Positions 51,052 to 59,194 of a DNA stretch of 62,333 nt are shown here, one piece after another. The notes under the pieces are model-generated. The model was not told where the DNA came from and did no database searches. It saw nothing but the letters and a program-made list of their open reading frames with translations. Made by a program: the position numbers and the translations under genes. The stretch lies in the NCBI RefSeq assembly GCF_003481985.1, contig NZ_QUMD01000019.1:1-62333 (forward strand), written 5' to 3'. The number at the start of each line of letters is the position of its first letter. The first letter of the stretch is position 1. Origin of the DNA: Clostridium sp. OF09-36. Lineage in GTDB: Bacteria > Bacillota > Clostridia > Lachnospirales > Lachnospiraceae.

Positions 51052-51067
51052 ATAGAGAGGAGGCGAG
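51052..51067 (+). repeat. Cassette repeat Rb2
   Basis: ATAGAGAGGAGGCGAG, exact copy of Rb1, again just before a GTG start. Confidence 0.65.
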
Positions 51068-51071
51068 GAAC

Positions 51072-51308
51072 GTGGAAAAACATTCTGGTTACGATGCCAT
51101 TATCGATAACATCAAAATGCTTATCAGCAAAAAGGGTATGAAACAATCCGTTGTAGCTGAGCGGGCAGGCTTTACACCGCAGGAGTTCAGCAACATTTTG
51201 AATGAGCGAAGAAAGCTTCTGAGAATTGAATTTATGCCGCCAATCGCTAAGGCATTGGATGTAGATATGAATGAGCTGTATGGGGTAGAAGGGAAGGAGG
51301 TGGTGTGA
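51072..51308 (+). CDS. XRE-type HTH protein, 78 aa
   Basis: GTG start after Rb2. The HTH (ISKKGMKQSVVAERAGFTPQ, then EFSNILNERRKLLR) and tail AKALDVDMNELYGVE are of the phage Cro type. Its stop overlaps the next start (TGATG). Confidence 0.8.
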   Translation: MEKHSGYDAIIDNIKMLISKKGMKQSVVAERAGFTPQEFSNILNERRKLLRIEFMPPIAKALDVDMNELYGVEGKEVV

Positions 51309-51607
51309 TGGAAGATAAAAAGAACCCACAGTTTCCAGAATGGAAAATATGGATTCTCACTTCGTTGGTAGTTAGTCAGATTATGACGGCTGTTCAGCTT
51401 CATCAGGCGAATCAGGAGCTGTGGAAGGCTGTGATTCAGCAGGATGAGGCTTTGGTTCAGTTGAGTCAAGAGTTGGTTCAGCAGAAACAGGAGCTGGTTC
51501 AGCTTGGTCAGCGTTTGATTGAGCATCAGCAGAATGATATTCAGCAGAAGACGTCATTAAATCGACTTCTGGAGAATCGGATTCAGAATCCAGCTTGTAG
51601 TAAATAG
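51308..51607 (+). CDS. Gln-rich coiled-coil membrane protein, 99 aa
   Basis: ATG after GGAGGTGG. One membrane segment (IWILTSLVVSQIMTAVQL) and a Gln-rich heptad region (LVQLSQELVQQKQELVQLGQ). 227 bp of it are antisense to the 3' end of gene 51381-52484. Strong translation signals support it; codon bias alone cannot settle which frame is selected. Confidence 0.55.
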   Translation: MEDKKNPQFPEWKIWILTSLVVSQIMTAVQLHQANQELWKAVIQQDEALVQLSQELVQQKQELVQLGQRLIEHQQNDIQQKTSLNRLLENRIQNPACSK

Positions 51608-52484
51608 TTTCCAATTTTTCAAGACCTTTTAAACAAGCTTCGTACTGTTTTTGCTGAATTTCAATCATTTCATCATTCTGCTGGATAGTGCGATCATTTT
51701 GCTCAATGATGGTTTTGTTTTGTTCAATGATGAGTTCGTTCTGTTGAATAAGTTTTGCATCGTTTTCCATTTCTTCCTGGTGGTATTGTTCCTGCCAAGC
51801 AGTGGGAGAAAGGCTCGCGATATATGAGGCAATCCAAAGTATTAAGGGAAATAAGATGGATCCAATTAAAAACTGAGTTTGCTCGGGAGATAGCTTAATT
51901 ATGGTTTCGCGGTGAGCTGGTGGGTTTGATTTTTCATCATACTCAAAATCATCAGGAATCAGTTCTGCAGGAACTTCAACATATTTTGGGGCTATCCGTA
52001 TGGCATCGAGCGCTGAAATTAAAGGTTCAAAGCCGGAGGATAACTGAGCACCAATATCAGCGGTGAACTGAAGCCCAAGTGATTTGGTGATGGACGAAAA
52101 ATCATTTCTGATGGCGACAGTGGCAGAAGATTGAATCAGATTCGCAAACTCTGTACCGTAAGTTTTAGAAAATGAATTGACCAGATCATGCAGTGGCGAT
52201 TTAAAAGCATCAGCAACTAAACTGCCGTAAATATTTTGTTGTTGCCTGGCCATGTCGATAACTGGTGAAGAGAAAAGCATACCGATTTCTTCTGATTGAG
52301 CACGAAACTGTTCAAACGGAAGCTGTGATTTCTCAAAGGCAGCAAGTGGCTGTTCAAAAGAGCGAAGAAGAGCCTGCTGTTGCGTAACAGTATCAATAAG
52401 TGGTGATGTGTAAAGCTTTCCGATTTGCTCTAACTGAGCATGAAATTGTTCAAAGGGAAATTTGAAATTATCTTTTTTACTCAT
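51381..52484 (-). CDS. Membrane protein with coiled coil, 367 aa
   Basis: The N-terminal half repeats a motif (PFEQFHAQLEQIGKLYTSPL at residue 9, PFEQFRAQSEEIGMLFSSPV at residue 56), a sign of internal duplication. A membrane segment (FLIGSILFPLILWIASYIAS), a Gln/Asn heptad repeat (LIIEQNKTIIEQNDRTIQQN) and a disordered Pro/Ser/Glu tail follow. Own promoter is unclear. Unrecognised; opposite strand to the early operon, as in the other cassettes. Confidence 0.65.
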   Translation of the reverse strand: MSKKDNFKFPFEQFHAQLEQIGKLYTSPLIDTVTQQQALLRSFEQPLAAFEKSQLPFEQFRAQSEEIGMLFSSPVIDMARQQQNIYGSLVADAFKSPLHDLVNSFSKTYGTEFANLIQSSATVAIRNDFSSITKSLGLQFTADIGAQLSSGFEPLISALDAIRIAPKYVEVPAELIPDDFEYDEKSNPPAHRETIIKLSPEQTQFLIGSILFPLILWIASYIASLSPTAWQEQYHQEEMENDAKLIQQNELIIEQNKTIIEQNDRTIQQNDEMIEIQQKQYEACLKGLEKLETIYYKLDSESDSPEVDLMTSSAEYHSADAQSNADQAEPAPVSAEPTLDSTEPKPHPAESQPSTAPDSPDEAEQPS

Positions 52485-52618
52485 GTAAATTCCTCAGTAG
52501 CGGTTAAAAGTTCCATATCTATTTTACTGAGAATGAATTGGGAAGCAATATTTTTATTTTGAAAAATTGATAGCTGAAATAGCAGCGGATTCGGCGTTGC
52601 AATCGAGGATCTGCTGGA

Positions 52619-52634
52619 ATAAGAGAGGAGACGA
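52619..52634 (+). repeat. Cassette repeat Rb3 (diverged)
   Basis: ATAAGAGAGGAGACGA, similar to Rb1/Rb2, upstream of the excisionase gene. Confidence 0.5.
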
Positions 52635-52639
52635 ACACA

Positions 52640-52852
52640 GTGGTAAGAGCATACGAACCGTTATACACGGTAAAAGAGGCGGCGAAGATACTGCGGGTTA
52701 ATACATCTGCAGTATACAGACTGCTGAATGAAAAGCAGCTTATCGGGTTGCGCCTCGGATCAATCAAGATCCGCGGTGCTGACCTGGAGAAATTTATCGA
52801 ACAGTATCCGGCGTATGAACCGGGGGAAGGAGGTTGCGATGGCGAAGCTTAA
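52640..52852 (+). CDS. xis: Excisionase-like MerR/Xis HTH protein
   Basis: 70 aa, GTG start. YTVKEAAKILRVNTSAVYRL, then IGLRLGSIKIRGADLEKFI, is the winged HTH of phage excisionases. It probably directs the integrase at 46411 toward excision. Confidence 0.78.
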   Translation: MVRAYEPLYTVKEAAKILRVNTSAVYRLLNEKQLIGLRLGSIKIRGADLEKFIEQYPAYEPGEGGCDGEA

Positions 52853-53048
52853 CTTTATCGAGTCCCAGCACCCGCGGATGCTCAGCTATGTGGAGTGCCG
52901 GAGTGATCCGGCGGAAGAACCGGCGCCGGAGAAGCCATTATCTGACCGGTTGGGAGATCTGGCTGTGGATGTGATGGTTGTAGCTGCAGCGTTCTGCGGC
53001 GCGACCGGTTTTATGTTCTGGTTGTTTATTATTCTGGCATTGGCGTAG
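52839..53048 (+). CDS. Small membrane protein, 69 aa
   Basis: ATG at 52839 after AAGGAGG. One C-terminal membrane segment (VVAAAFCGATGFMFWLFII). Unrecognised; overlaps the excisionase gene. Confidence 0.6.
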   Translation: MAKLNFIESQHPRMLSYVECRSDPAEEPAPEKPLSDRLGDLAVDVMVVAAAFCGATGFMFWLFIILALA

Positions 53049-53063
53049 GAGGGAGGTGAGGAC

Positions 53064-53360
53064 ATGGTAGAGGTTACGTTTAATCGTGAGTTGACAGAGA
53101 TTAGCGATTGCGTTCTGGCCATCACTGGCGGCAGAGTTGACCGTAAGCTAGAGGGCACATTTTATGCCTACGGTGAGACAGATGATGTCGCTCTGAAGCG
53201 GATGATCATCAGATTTGTAAAGACTGCAGTCTGTCAGGCGATTGATCCGGCGGAGCAGATGGGCGCTTATGAGGAGCTTCGTGCGATGATTGATGCCGAG
53301 ATCAATCGTCTGAAAAGAGAAACCCCGGAAGCTGCAACTTCCAGGGAATCAGGGAAATAA
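53064..53360 (+). CDS. Hypothetical early protein, 98 aa
   Basis: VTFNRELTEISDCVLAITGG, then a helical C-terminus. ATG after GGGAGGTGAGG. Unrecognised. Confidence 0.6.
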   Translation: MVEVTFNRELTEISDCVLAITGGRVDRKLEGTFYAYGETDDVALKRMIIRFVKTAVCQAIDPAEQMGAYEELRAMIDAEINRLKRETPEAATSRESGK

Positions 53361-53408
53361 GTATAAACTTACACCTCAATTATAAATTGGGAGAAATGGA
53401 GAGTCAAG

Positions 53409-53777
53409 ATGGTAAAGGTAATTATTGAGGAAGATGATGGTGAACGCAAGGAATTTACCGGCGACTTTACCGTGGTAACAGTTGTATCTAATAAAGAACA
53501 TGGCTACAGCACAAATAATTGCATTCGGGGTAAATACATTCGGAATCAGTTCCCGTATTTTCTTGCGCACACAGTGTTTGACAATATGAATTCCATTTAT
53601 AAAGATGAAACGCCGACGGAACGTATCTTCCGGCTGGTTGAGTTTGAGAGCTACATGGAAGCTTTGGTTATGGGTGAAATCACAGAGAACAGAGATGCGC
53701 TGAATCTGTCAGATGAAGCAAATTTTATGCTGGATTTTATAAAACGCATGAAAGAAAAGGAGAACAATGGCAACTAA
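53409..53777 (+). CDS. Hypothetical early protein, 122 aa
   Basis: VKVIIEEDDGERKEFTGDFT, then a helical tail. ATG at 53409 after TGGAGAG. Overlaps the next gene by 11 bp. Unrecognised. Confidence 0.6.
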   Translation: MVKVIIEEDDGERKEFTGDFTVVTVVSNKEHGYSTNNCIRGKYIRNQFPYFLAHTVFDNMNSIYKDETPTERIFRLVEFESYMEALVMGEITENRDALNLSDEANFMLDFIKRMKEKENNGN

Positions 53778-54000
53778 TTTGATTATTCTCGGCCGCTGCC
53801 AGGTCAACCGCCTGCAGATAGGCCAGACAATCCGCTTCCACTCCCGGAACTTTGTGCGGGAGATGGTGATGACGATCCGGCGCATGCAGTGGTTAAAGGA
53901 CCAGGTCATTATCTCCGGTGGCGAAGCAAATGATGTGGCGCTCAGCGTGTATGACTGGGTGGATTTGGTGTCGATAGAAAGGGAGAAAGAGGCAGTGTGA
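53767..54000 (+). CDS. Homologue of the element A protein at 6942
   Basis: 77 aa. CQVNRLQIGQTIRFHSRNF and YDWVDLVSIER align with the 63-aa protein at 6942-7133. The shared gene is one of several kept in both early regions. Confidence 0.65.
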   Translation: MATNLIILGRCQVNRLQIGQTIRFHSRNFVREMVMTIRRMQWLKDQVIISGGEANDVALSVYDWVDLVSIEREKEAV

Positions 54001-54653
54001 TGTCGGTAACGAAGCAGGTGTTCGGCAGCCGCGAAGGGTGGCTCCAGGCGAGAAAAAATCATATTGGCGGATCTGACGCAGCCGCTTGCGTCGGGATGAA
54101 CCCGTATAAGGACAACGTGCAGCTCTGGGAAGAAAAGGTGGGACTTGTGGAACCGGAAGACATTTCCGGTGAGGATTATGTCCGGTATGGAACAGAGGCG
54201 GAGCAACATCTCCGTGCTCTGTTCGTTCTGGATCATCCGGAATATACAGTCACTTACGATGAAAATAACATGTATCGGAATGACCGTTATCCGTGGATGC
54301 ACGCATCTTTAGACGGAGAGCTGACAGATGAGCAGGGGCGGCGCGGGATCCTGGAGATTAAGACCACCGAGATTTTGCAGGGTAGTCAGTGGGAAAAATG
54401 GCGCGACAGAATACCGGACAACTACTTTTGCCAGGTGCTGCATTATCTGGCTGTCACGGAATGGGATTTTGTGGTGCTGAGAGCTCAGATTAAGAGCCAG
54501 AGACGAGGAGCACTGAACATCGAAACTCGGGATTACATCATCGAGCGGGGAGATGTTGAGGCGGATATCCAGTATTTGATTGATGCAGAGCGGAAGTTTT
54601 GGGATTGTGTCCAGAGTGGGCGCCGCCCCAATCTGATCCTTCCGGCAATTTAA
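54000..54653 (+). CDS. YqaJ-type viral exonuclease
   Basis: 217 aa. SREGWLQARKNHIGGSDAAA, MHASLDGELTDEQG and GILEIKTTE (the D...ExK nuclease core), then FCQVLHYLAVTEWDFVVL, match the YqaJ/lambda exonuclease family. It makes 3' single strands for annealing by RecT at 55588. ATG at 54000 overlaps the previous stop. Confidence 0.88.
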   Translation: MSVTKQVFGSREGWLQARKNHIGGSDAAACVGMNPYKDNVQLWEEKVGLVEPEDISGEDYVRYGTEAEQHLRALFVLDHPEYTVTYDENNMYRNDRYPWMHASLDGELTDEQGRRGILEIKTTEILQGSQWEKWRDRIPDNYFCQVLHYLAVTEWDFVVLRAQIKSQRRGALNIETRDYIIERGDVEADIQYLIDAERKFWDCVQSGRRPNLILPAI

Positions 54654-54666
54654 AAAGGAGAAAAGT

Positions 54667-55571
54667 ATGGAACTGAAAATTTACAGCCCGCAGGACACGG
54701 GTTTTATTAAGAAAATTGACTGGAACTTTGAAGAATTGAAAGAGCAGGTCACGGCCGCAGCGCAGGAATATGAAACATCTGTTTATACGGATGAGACAAT
54801 CAAGGCTGCGAAAGCTGACCGGGCACAGCTTAATAAATTTGTGGATGCTTTAAATGGCAAACGTACCGAGATCCGCAAGAAGCTTCTGGAGCCGGACGAG
54901 CTCTTCGGGCAGCAGGTTAAGGAACTGACCGGAATTGTTAAGAATGCGATTGACAACATCGACAGCCAGATTAAGGGCTATGAGGAGCGCCAGAGATCCG
55001 AGAAGCTTGCAAAAGTCCGGGAGTTTTATGAGGAGAACGTTGCAGATCTGGCAGAGTATCTGCCTTGGGAGCGTGTGGTGAAGTCGGAATATGGCAATGC
55101 ATCCAAGAGCATGAAGTCTATCAAGGAAGAGATCCTGGCGCTGATCCAGAAAGTTGCCGAGGGTATCGCAATCTTAAATGAGGTGGATAGTCCCTATGCC
55201 GGTGACATGAAGCAGGTATTTTTACGGACGTATGACATTGGCATGGCAATGGCAGAGCGTAACCGCCTGGAAGAGGACGAGAAACGCCGGAAGATCTATG
55301 CAGAGGAGCAGGAAAAGCTGAGAGCGGAGAGGGAAGCAAAGCGCAGACTGGAGCTGAGCGCGTGATGGGTGCGTGCAGACCGGTGGCTCCGGAGACAATG
55401 GTGCAGCAGCCGCAGGCACAGCAGTCTCAGTCTCAGCCGGTAGTCGAAACCGTAGAGAATCCGGTTACAGTGCTTGATTTTCGCGTATACGTTACCAGAG
55501 ATCAGATGTTAAAGCTGAAAGGCTTTTTAAAAGAAAACGGCATCCGGTTTGAGCCGGTACCGAAACAGTAA
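54667..55571 (+). pseudogene. DUF1351-like protein, frameshifted near its C-terminus
   Basis: First frame to 55365: LKIYSPQDTGFIKKIDWNFE and a long helical, charged body (DUF1351/gp46 type). The next ORF (55362-55571) contains the family's usual C-terminal domain: NPVTVLDFRVYVTRDQMLKL, GFLKENGIRFE. One added G near 55350 joins both into about 301 aa. Usually lies between exonuclease and RecT genes, as here. Confidence 0.75.
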
Positions 55572-55587
55572 AGGAGGATATTGAATC

Positions 55588-56571
55588 ATGGCAGTAGGAA
55601 ACAGTTTAGCGAAAAGAAACCAGAATCAGCAGGCAAGTGGACTTACCGCTTACCTGGCAAAGGATGCCGTCAGAAATCAGATCAACAGTGTTGTCGGCGG
55701 AAAGAACGGACCGCGTTTTATTTCCAGCATTGTATCTGCAGTACAGGTGAATCCGGCGCTGCAGGAATGCACGAACTCCAGTATCGTATCAGCTGCGCTC
55801 CTGGGAGAGTCACTGAATCTTTCCCCGAGCCCGCAGCTTGGTCAGTATTATATGGTACCGTATGACAACCGCAGTAAAGGCGCTAAGGAAGCGCAGTTTC
55901 AGCTTGGATATAAAGGATATATTCAGCTGGCAATTCGCTCAGGGCAGTATAAGAAGCTGAATGTACTGGCTATCAAAGAGGGTGAGCTTGTACGCTTTGA
56001 TCCGCTGAATGAAGAAATTGAGGTCCGTCTTATTGAAGATGAAGAACTGAGAGAAGAAGCACCCACCGTTGGATATTATGCAATGTTTGAATATACCAAT
56101 GGTTTCCGGAAAGCCCTTTACTGGAGCAAACGTAAGATGCTGGCTCATGCAGATAAGTTCAGCAAGGCGTTTTCGGTTGGTGAAACCACGATCAAGACCC
56201 GGTATGGAGAGAAAAAGAAAGTATCTTTCGCGGATTATGAAGCTGGAAATTATGCCAAAGAAGATGAATGGATGTATTCCAGTTTCTGGTACAAGGATTT
56301 TGACGGTATGGCATACAAGACCATGCTCCGTCAGCTGATTAGTAAGTGGGGCATTATGAGTATCGAACTGCAGTCTGCAATCAATGCGGATATGGCAGTG
56401 GTGCACGAAGACGGGGCCATGGATTACGTTGATAACGGACCGGAAGATGTTTATACAGATTACACGGTGACGGAGCCGAATAACTCTGATCAGCCAGCTG
56501 AGGAAGCTGAACAGGCAACAAAAGAAGATGCAGCACCTGCAGATAATGTGGAAGCTGATTTCTTTAATTAA
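55588..56571 (+). CDS. recT: RecT single-strand annealing protein
   Basis: 327 aa. FISSIVSAVQVNPALQECTN, SIVSAALLGESLNLSPSPQL, AQFQLGYKGYIQLAIRSGQY and MAYKTMLRQLISKWG are RecT signature segments. The C-terminal tail is acidic and disordered. It anneals ssDNA made by the YqaJ nuclease for phage recombination. Confidence 0.93.
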   Translation: MAVGNSLAKRNQNQQASGLTAYLAKDAVRNQINSVVGGKNGPRFISSIVSAVQVNPALQECTNSSIVSAALLGESLNLSPSPQLGQYYMVPYDNRSKGAKEAQFQLGYKGYIQLAIRSGQYKKLNVLAIKEGELVRFDPLNEEIEVRLIEDEELREEAPTVGYYAMFEYTNGFRKALYWSKRKMLAHADKFSKAFSVGETTIKTRYGEKKKVSFADYEAGNYAKEDEWMYSSFWYKDFDGMAYKTMLRQLISKWGIMSIELQSAINADMAVVHEDGAMDYVDNGPEDVYTDYTVTEPNNSDQPAEEAEQATKEDAAPADNVEADFFN

Positions 56572-56591
56572 AATGAGAGGAGCAGTACATA

Positions 56592-57035
56592 ATGGCAAAG
56601 TTTATCAGCATGGACCGGTTCAAGGGGAGAGCGCTGCTGGAATTGTTTAACCGCGCAATGCGCCAGATTGCCAGTAATATCATGGACCCGAACACGGATC
56701 CAGAGAAAGCCAGAACATTGACCCTTAAGCTGACATTTAAGCCGGACAAGAGCCGGAGAAGCATGAAAACATCTTTTGCAGCCAATGTAAGTCTGGCACC
56801 GCCACTTGCGGAAGAAACTGTAATGTTGATTGGCCAGGATGCCCGCACTGGTAACATCCAGATGAGCGAGATCGACGACCAGTCCAATGCAGTTTCCGTC
56901 CAGGGCAATATGATTCCGGTTAAGGCTGAGGTGGTACCGCAGGCGCCGCCGGTTCAGGCATTTGATCCGGAGACGGGTGAGATTTACGAACCGGCATCGC
57001 AGCAGAAGGAACCCATTGATTTAAGAAAAGCATAA
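56592..57035 (+). CDS. Phage protein, 'replication terminator'-like
   Basis: 147 aa. FKGRALLELFNRAMRQIASN, then NTDPEKARTLTLKLTFKPD, is the small family often named replication terminator protein in clostridial phages; the name has no proven basis. Beside recT. Confidence 0.65.
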   Translation: MAKFISMDRFKGRALLELFNRAMRQIASNIMDPNTDPEKARTLTLKLTFKPDKSRRSMKTSFAANVSLAPPLAEETVMLIGQDARTGNIQMSEIDDQSNAVSVQGNMIPVKAEVVPQAPPVQAFDPETGEIYEPASQQKEPIDLRKA

Positions 57036-57049
57036 AGGAGAGTAAGAAC

Positions 57050-57808
57050 ATGTTTGAAGGATTGAAAGAAGCATTAGGTTATGTAGTGGAACTTGGAAAC
57101 GATGCGGTAAGAACGGAAGTGATTGAGATTGCCGGAAAGACTTATGCACGCAGTGGTGGTGGAAGCCTGGAGCGTTATGATGAGGCGGATTATGCGGAGC
57201 CGGTAACTGCAGCTACGTTGACGGCGCTCTCTGATTACATTGAGAACTGCCATGAGGAGTTTTTAAACCGCAAGATGATCATCCATGTAGTGAGCCCGAC
57301 CGAGGTCCGTTTGGTGTCTATCCTGGATGCCGATCGCAAGCGTGAGACTTTATTTGTAAGCAATGCAATCGTTTCGGAATTTATGTTCGGCCGTTGGTAC
57401 GACCAGGAAAGCTTTATGATCGGCCTGCAGGCGAACTTCCAGCCGACCGTGGATTTGGATGTGATCATGAAGCTGGCCGGAAACATCGAAAAGAAGAACG
57501 ACGCAGCTTATAGCGATGACGGTTGTACTCAGATTGTTACCATGCAGACCGGTGTAGCGACCAAAGGTGATGCGATTGTGCCGAATCCGGCAGTATTAAA
57601 ACCGTTCCGGACCTTCCAGGAAGTGGACCAGCCGGAGAGCGCTTTTGTGTTCCGGATTGGCGACGGCGATGAACCGGCCTTTAAGTTGGTGGAAGCTGAA
57701 GGCGGTGTATGGCGCAACGTAGCAATCCAGAATATCAAAGACTATCTGGCAACGCTTCTGGCTGACATGCCGGAAGAGATCCAGAGCATGATTACAATTA
57801 TCGGTTAA
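57050..57808 (+). CDS. Conserved phage protein, 252 aa (DUF2303-like)
   Basis: LSDYIENCHEEFLNRKMIIH and FMIGLQANFQPTVDLDVIMK resemble the YfdQ/DUF2303 phage proteins. No function known. Followed by the shared RNA element. Confidence 0.6.
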   Translation: MFEGLKEALGYVVELGNDAVRTEVIEIAGKTYARSGGGSLERYDEADYAEPVTAATLTALSDYIENCHEEFLNRKMIIHVVSPTEVRLVSILDADRKRETLFVSNAIVSEFMFGRWYDQESFMIGLQANFQPTVDLDVIMKLAGNIEKKNDAAYSDDGCTQIVTMQTGVATKGDAIVPNPAVLKPFRTFQEVDQPESAFVFRIGDGDEPAFKLVEAEGGVWRNVAIQNIKDYLATLLADMPEEIQSMITIIG

Positions 57809-57832
57809 TTAATGTTGTTACCTCTGCGGTTT

Positions 57833-57893
57833 AATGTGTCACAACAGAATGCCGCTGGTACTGCCCCGCTGACTTTGATAGCGGCGGGGCATA
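57833..57893 (+). ncRNA. Candidate structured RNA element, copy B
   Basis: Matches 13483-13535 of element A: AATGTGTCAC, then 27 identical bases starting TGCCGCTGGTACTG, and the closing arm GCGGGGC. The hairpin loop is slightly longer here. GCCGCT could alternatively pair with AGCGGC, giving two exclusive folds. It precedes the ribosome binding site of the DUF4373 gene. Confidence 0.65.
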
Positions 57894-57922
57894 TATAAAA
57901 GGAAAGCAGGTGAAGGTCGCCA

Positions 57923-58804
57923 ATGGGTCGTCCGATCAAGACGGGGCTAAGCTACTTTCCGAAAGATGTGGATTTTTACAACGATTATAAAATTATGGAT
58001 TTGCTGGAAAAGTATGGACCGGTCGGTGTCACTATTTATGAGGTCCTGTTGACAGAAATCTATAAAAATGGGTATTACCTGGCAGAGCCGATTGACCGGA
58101 TATCCACGAAGATCGTCCGGATCATCGGTGCAAAATGGGTGCAAAAACGCCTTGTGTCACAAGTTATTCTTGATTGCGGGGAATTAGGGCTCTTCGAGAC
58201 AACCCTCCTTCAGCATGGGGTTATAACCTCTGTGGGAATCCAGCGGCGATTCGCCATCGTCACTTCACGAAACAAGGTGAATAAAGAAAAATACTGGTTG
58301 ATAGATGATTCTGGTCAACCTTTATTAAGTGCACCCTTAGACGGTATTTCTGCAACAGAAAAGCCGATTTCTGCAACAGAAACCCATAAAAATGATGCAG
58401 AAATTCCACAAAAGGAAAGTAAAGAAAATAAAAGAAAATTAAATAAAATCTCTAGGGAGAGCCAGCACGTTCCGGATCCTGCCTTGAATGCTGCATTGAA
58501 TGGATATATAGAGTTTCGGGAGCAGGCGGGAAAGCCCATGACGGAACGCGGCATCCGGTTATTACTGGACGAGCTGGAGAAACTGTCCAGCAATCCACAG
58601 GAGCAGGCGGCAATCCTTGACCAGTCCACAAAAAATGGTTGGATTGGTGTGTATGAGCTGTCTGCCAAATCAAAAACCCCTGGCAAGACAGCGGCGGGTA
58701 AAGGTAATAAGTTTTGTAACTTTGAGCAGCGGGATACCGACTACGATGCAATGGTAGCGGCAGAGACCCGCAAGATGATAGAGGAGAGTGGAGAAGGTGA
58801 ATGA
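57923..58804 (+). CDS. DUF4373 (DnaD-like N-terminal) replication protein
   Basis: 293 aa. GLSYFPKDVDFYNDYKIMDL, then KYGPVGVTIYEVLLTEIYKN, is the DUF4373 winged-helix domain found in phage replication initiators. A Thr/Glu/Lys-rich linker and a C-terminal helical part follow. It probably opens the origin of element B, in place of the HUH Rep of A. Confidence 0.8.
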   Translation: MGRPIKTGLSYFPKDVDFYNDYKIMDLLEKYGPVGVTIYEVLLTEIYKNGYYLAEPIDRISTKIVRIIGAKWVQKRLVSQVILDCGELGLFETTLLQHGVITSVGIQRRFAIVTSRNKVNKEKYWLIDDSGQPLLSAPLDGISATEKPISATETHKNDAEIPQKESKENKRKLNKISRESQHVPDPALNAALNGYIEFREQAGKPMTERGIRLLLDELEKLSSNPQEQAAILDQSTKNGWIGVYELSAKSKTPGKTAAGKGNKFCNFEQRDTDYDAMVAAETRKMIEESGEGE

Positions 58805-59184
58805 GACAGAACGGCTTGTTATGAAGCTGTACGGTGAAGGAAAGTCGGTTGCAGACATTGCAGGCCGACTCGGAAAGAAAGAGTCAACGGTATATACATA
58901 TCTGACTAAAAAACGGACAGCCTCAGCGCAAAAAGAAGAGCCAGCTGGGGATCAGCGCCTGGAGAATCAAGCAGGCCCGCAACAGAGCCAAGGAAGGAAG
59001 CAAGATCCGTGTGAAGAGCGTGAAGATACTCGGCGAGGGGAATATAAAGCATAAAAGCGTACCGGTTATGGCGCGGGTGTTATCAAAAGCCAGCAAGTAC
59101 TTCTGCCTGGTGGAGCTGCCGGGCGGTACCCAGGAGTGTATCCTGTGGACGGATATGGTCGGCGAGACCATGGATCGGTATTGA
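58797..59184 (+). pseudogene. HTH phage protein, frameshifted
   Basis: First frame from GTG 58797: ETERLVMKLYGEGKSVADIA, GRLGKKESTVYTYL (sigma-4-like HTH). The tail changes frame near the A5 run of 58930-58934; the other frame reads KKSQLGISAWRIKQARNRAK, later CLVELPGGTQECILWTDM, to 59184. Removing one base joins them into about 128 aa. Confidence 0.6.
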
Positions 59185-59194
59185 AGGAGAAGAC

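Noticed and set aside
52886..53158. Antisense frames opposite 52839-53360
   Set aside because: Composition follows the opposite genes, and there are no translation signals.
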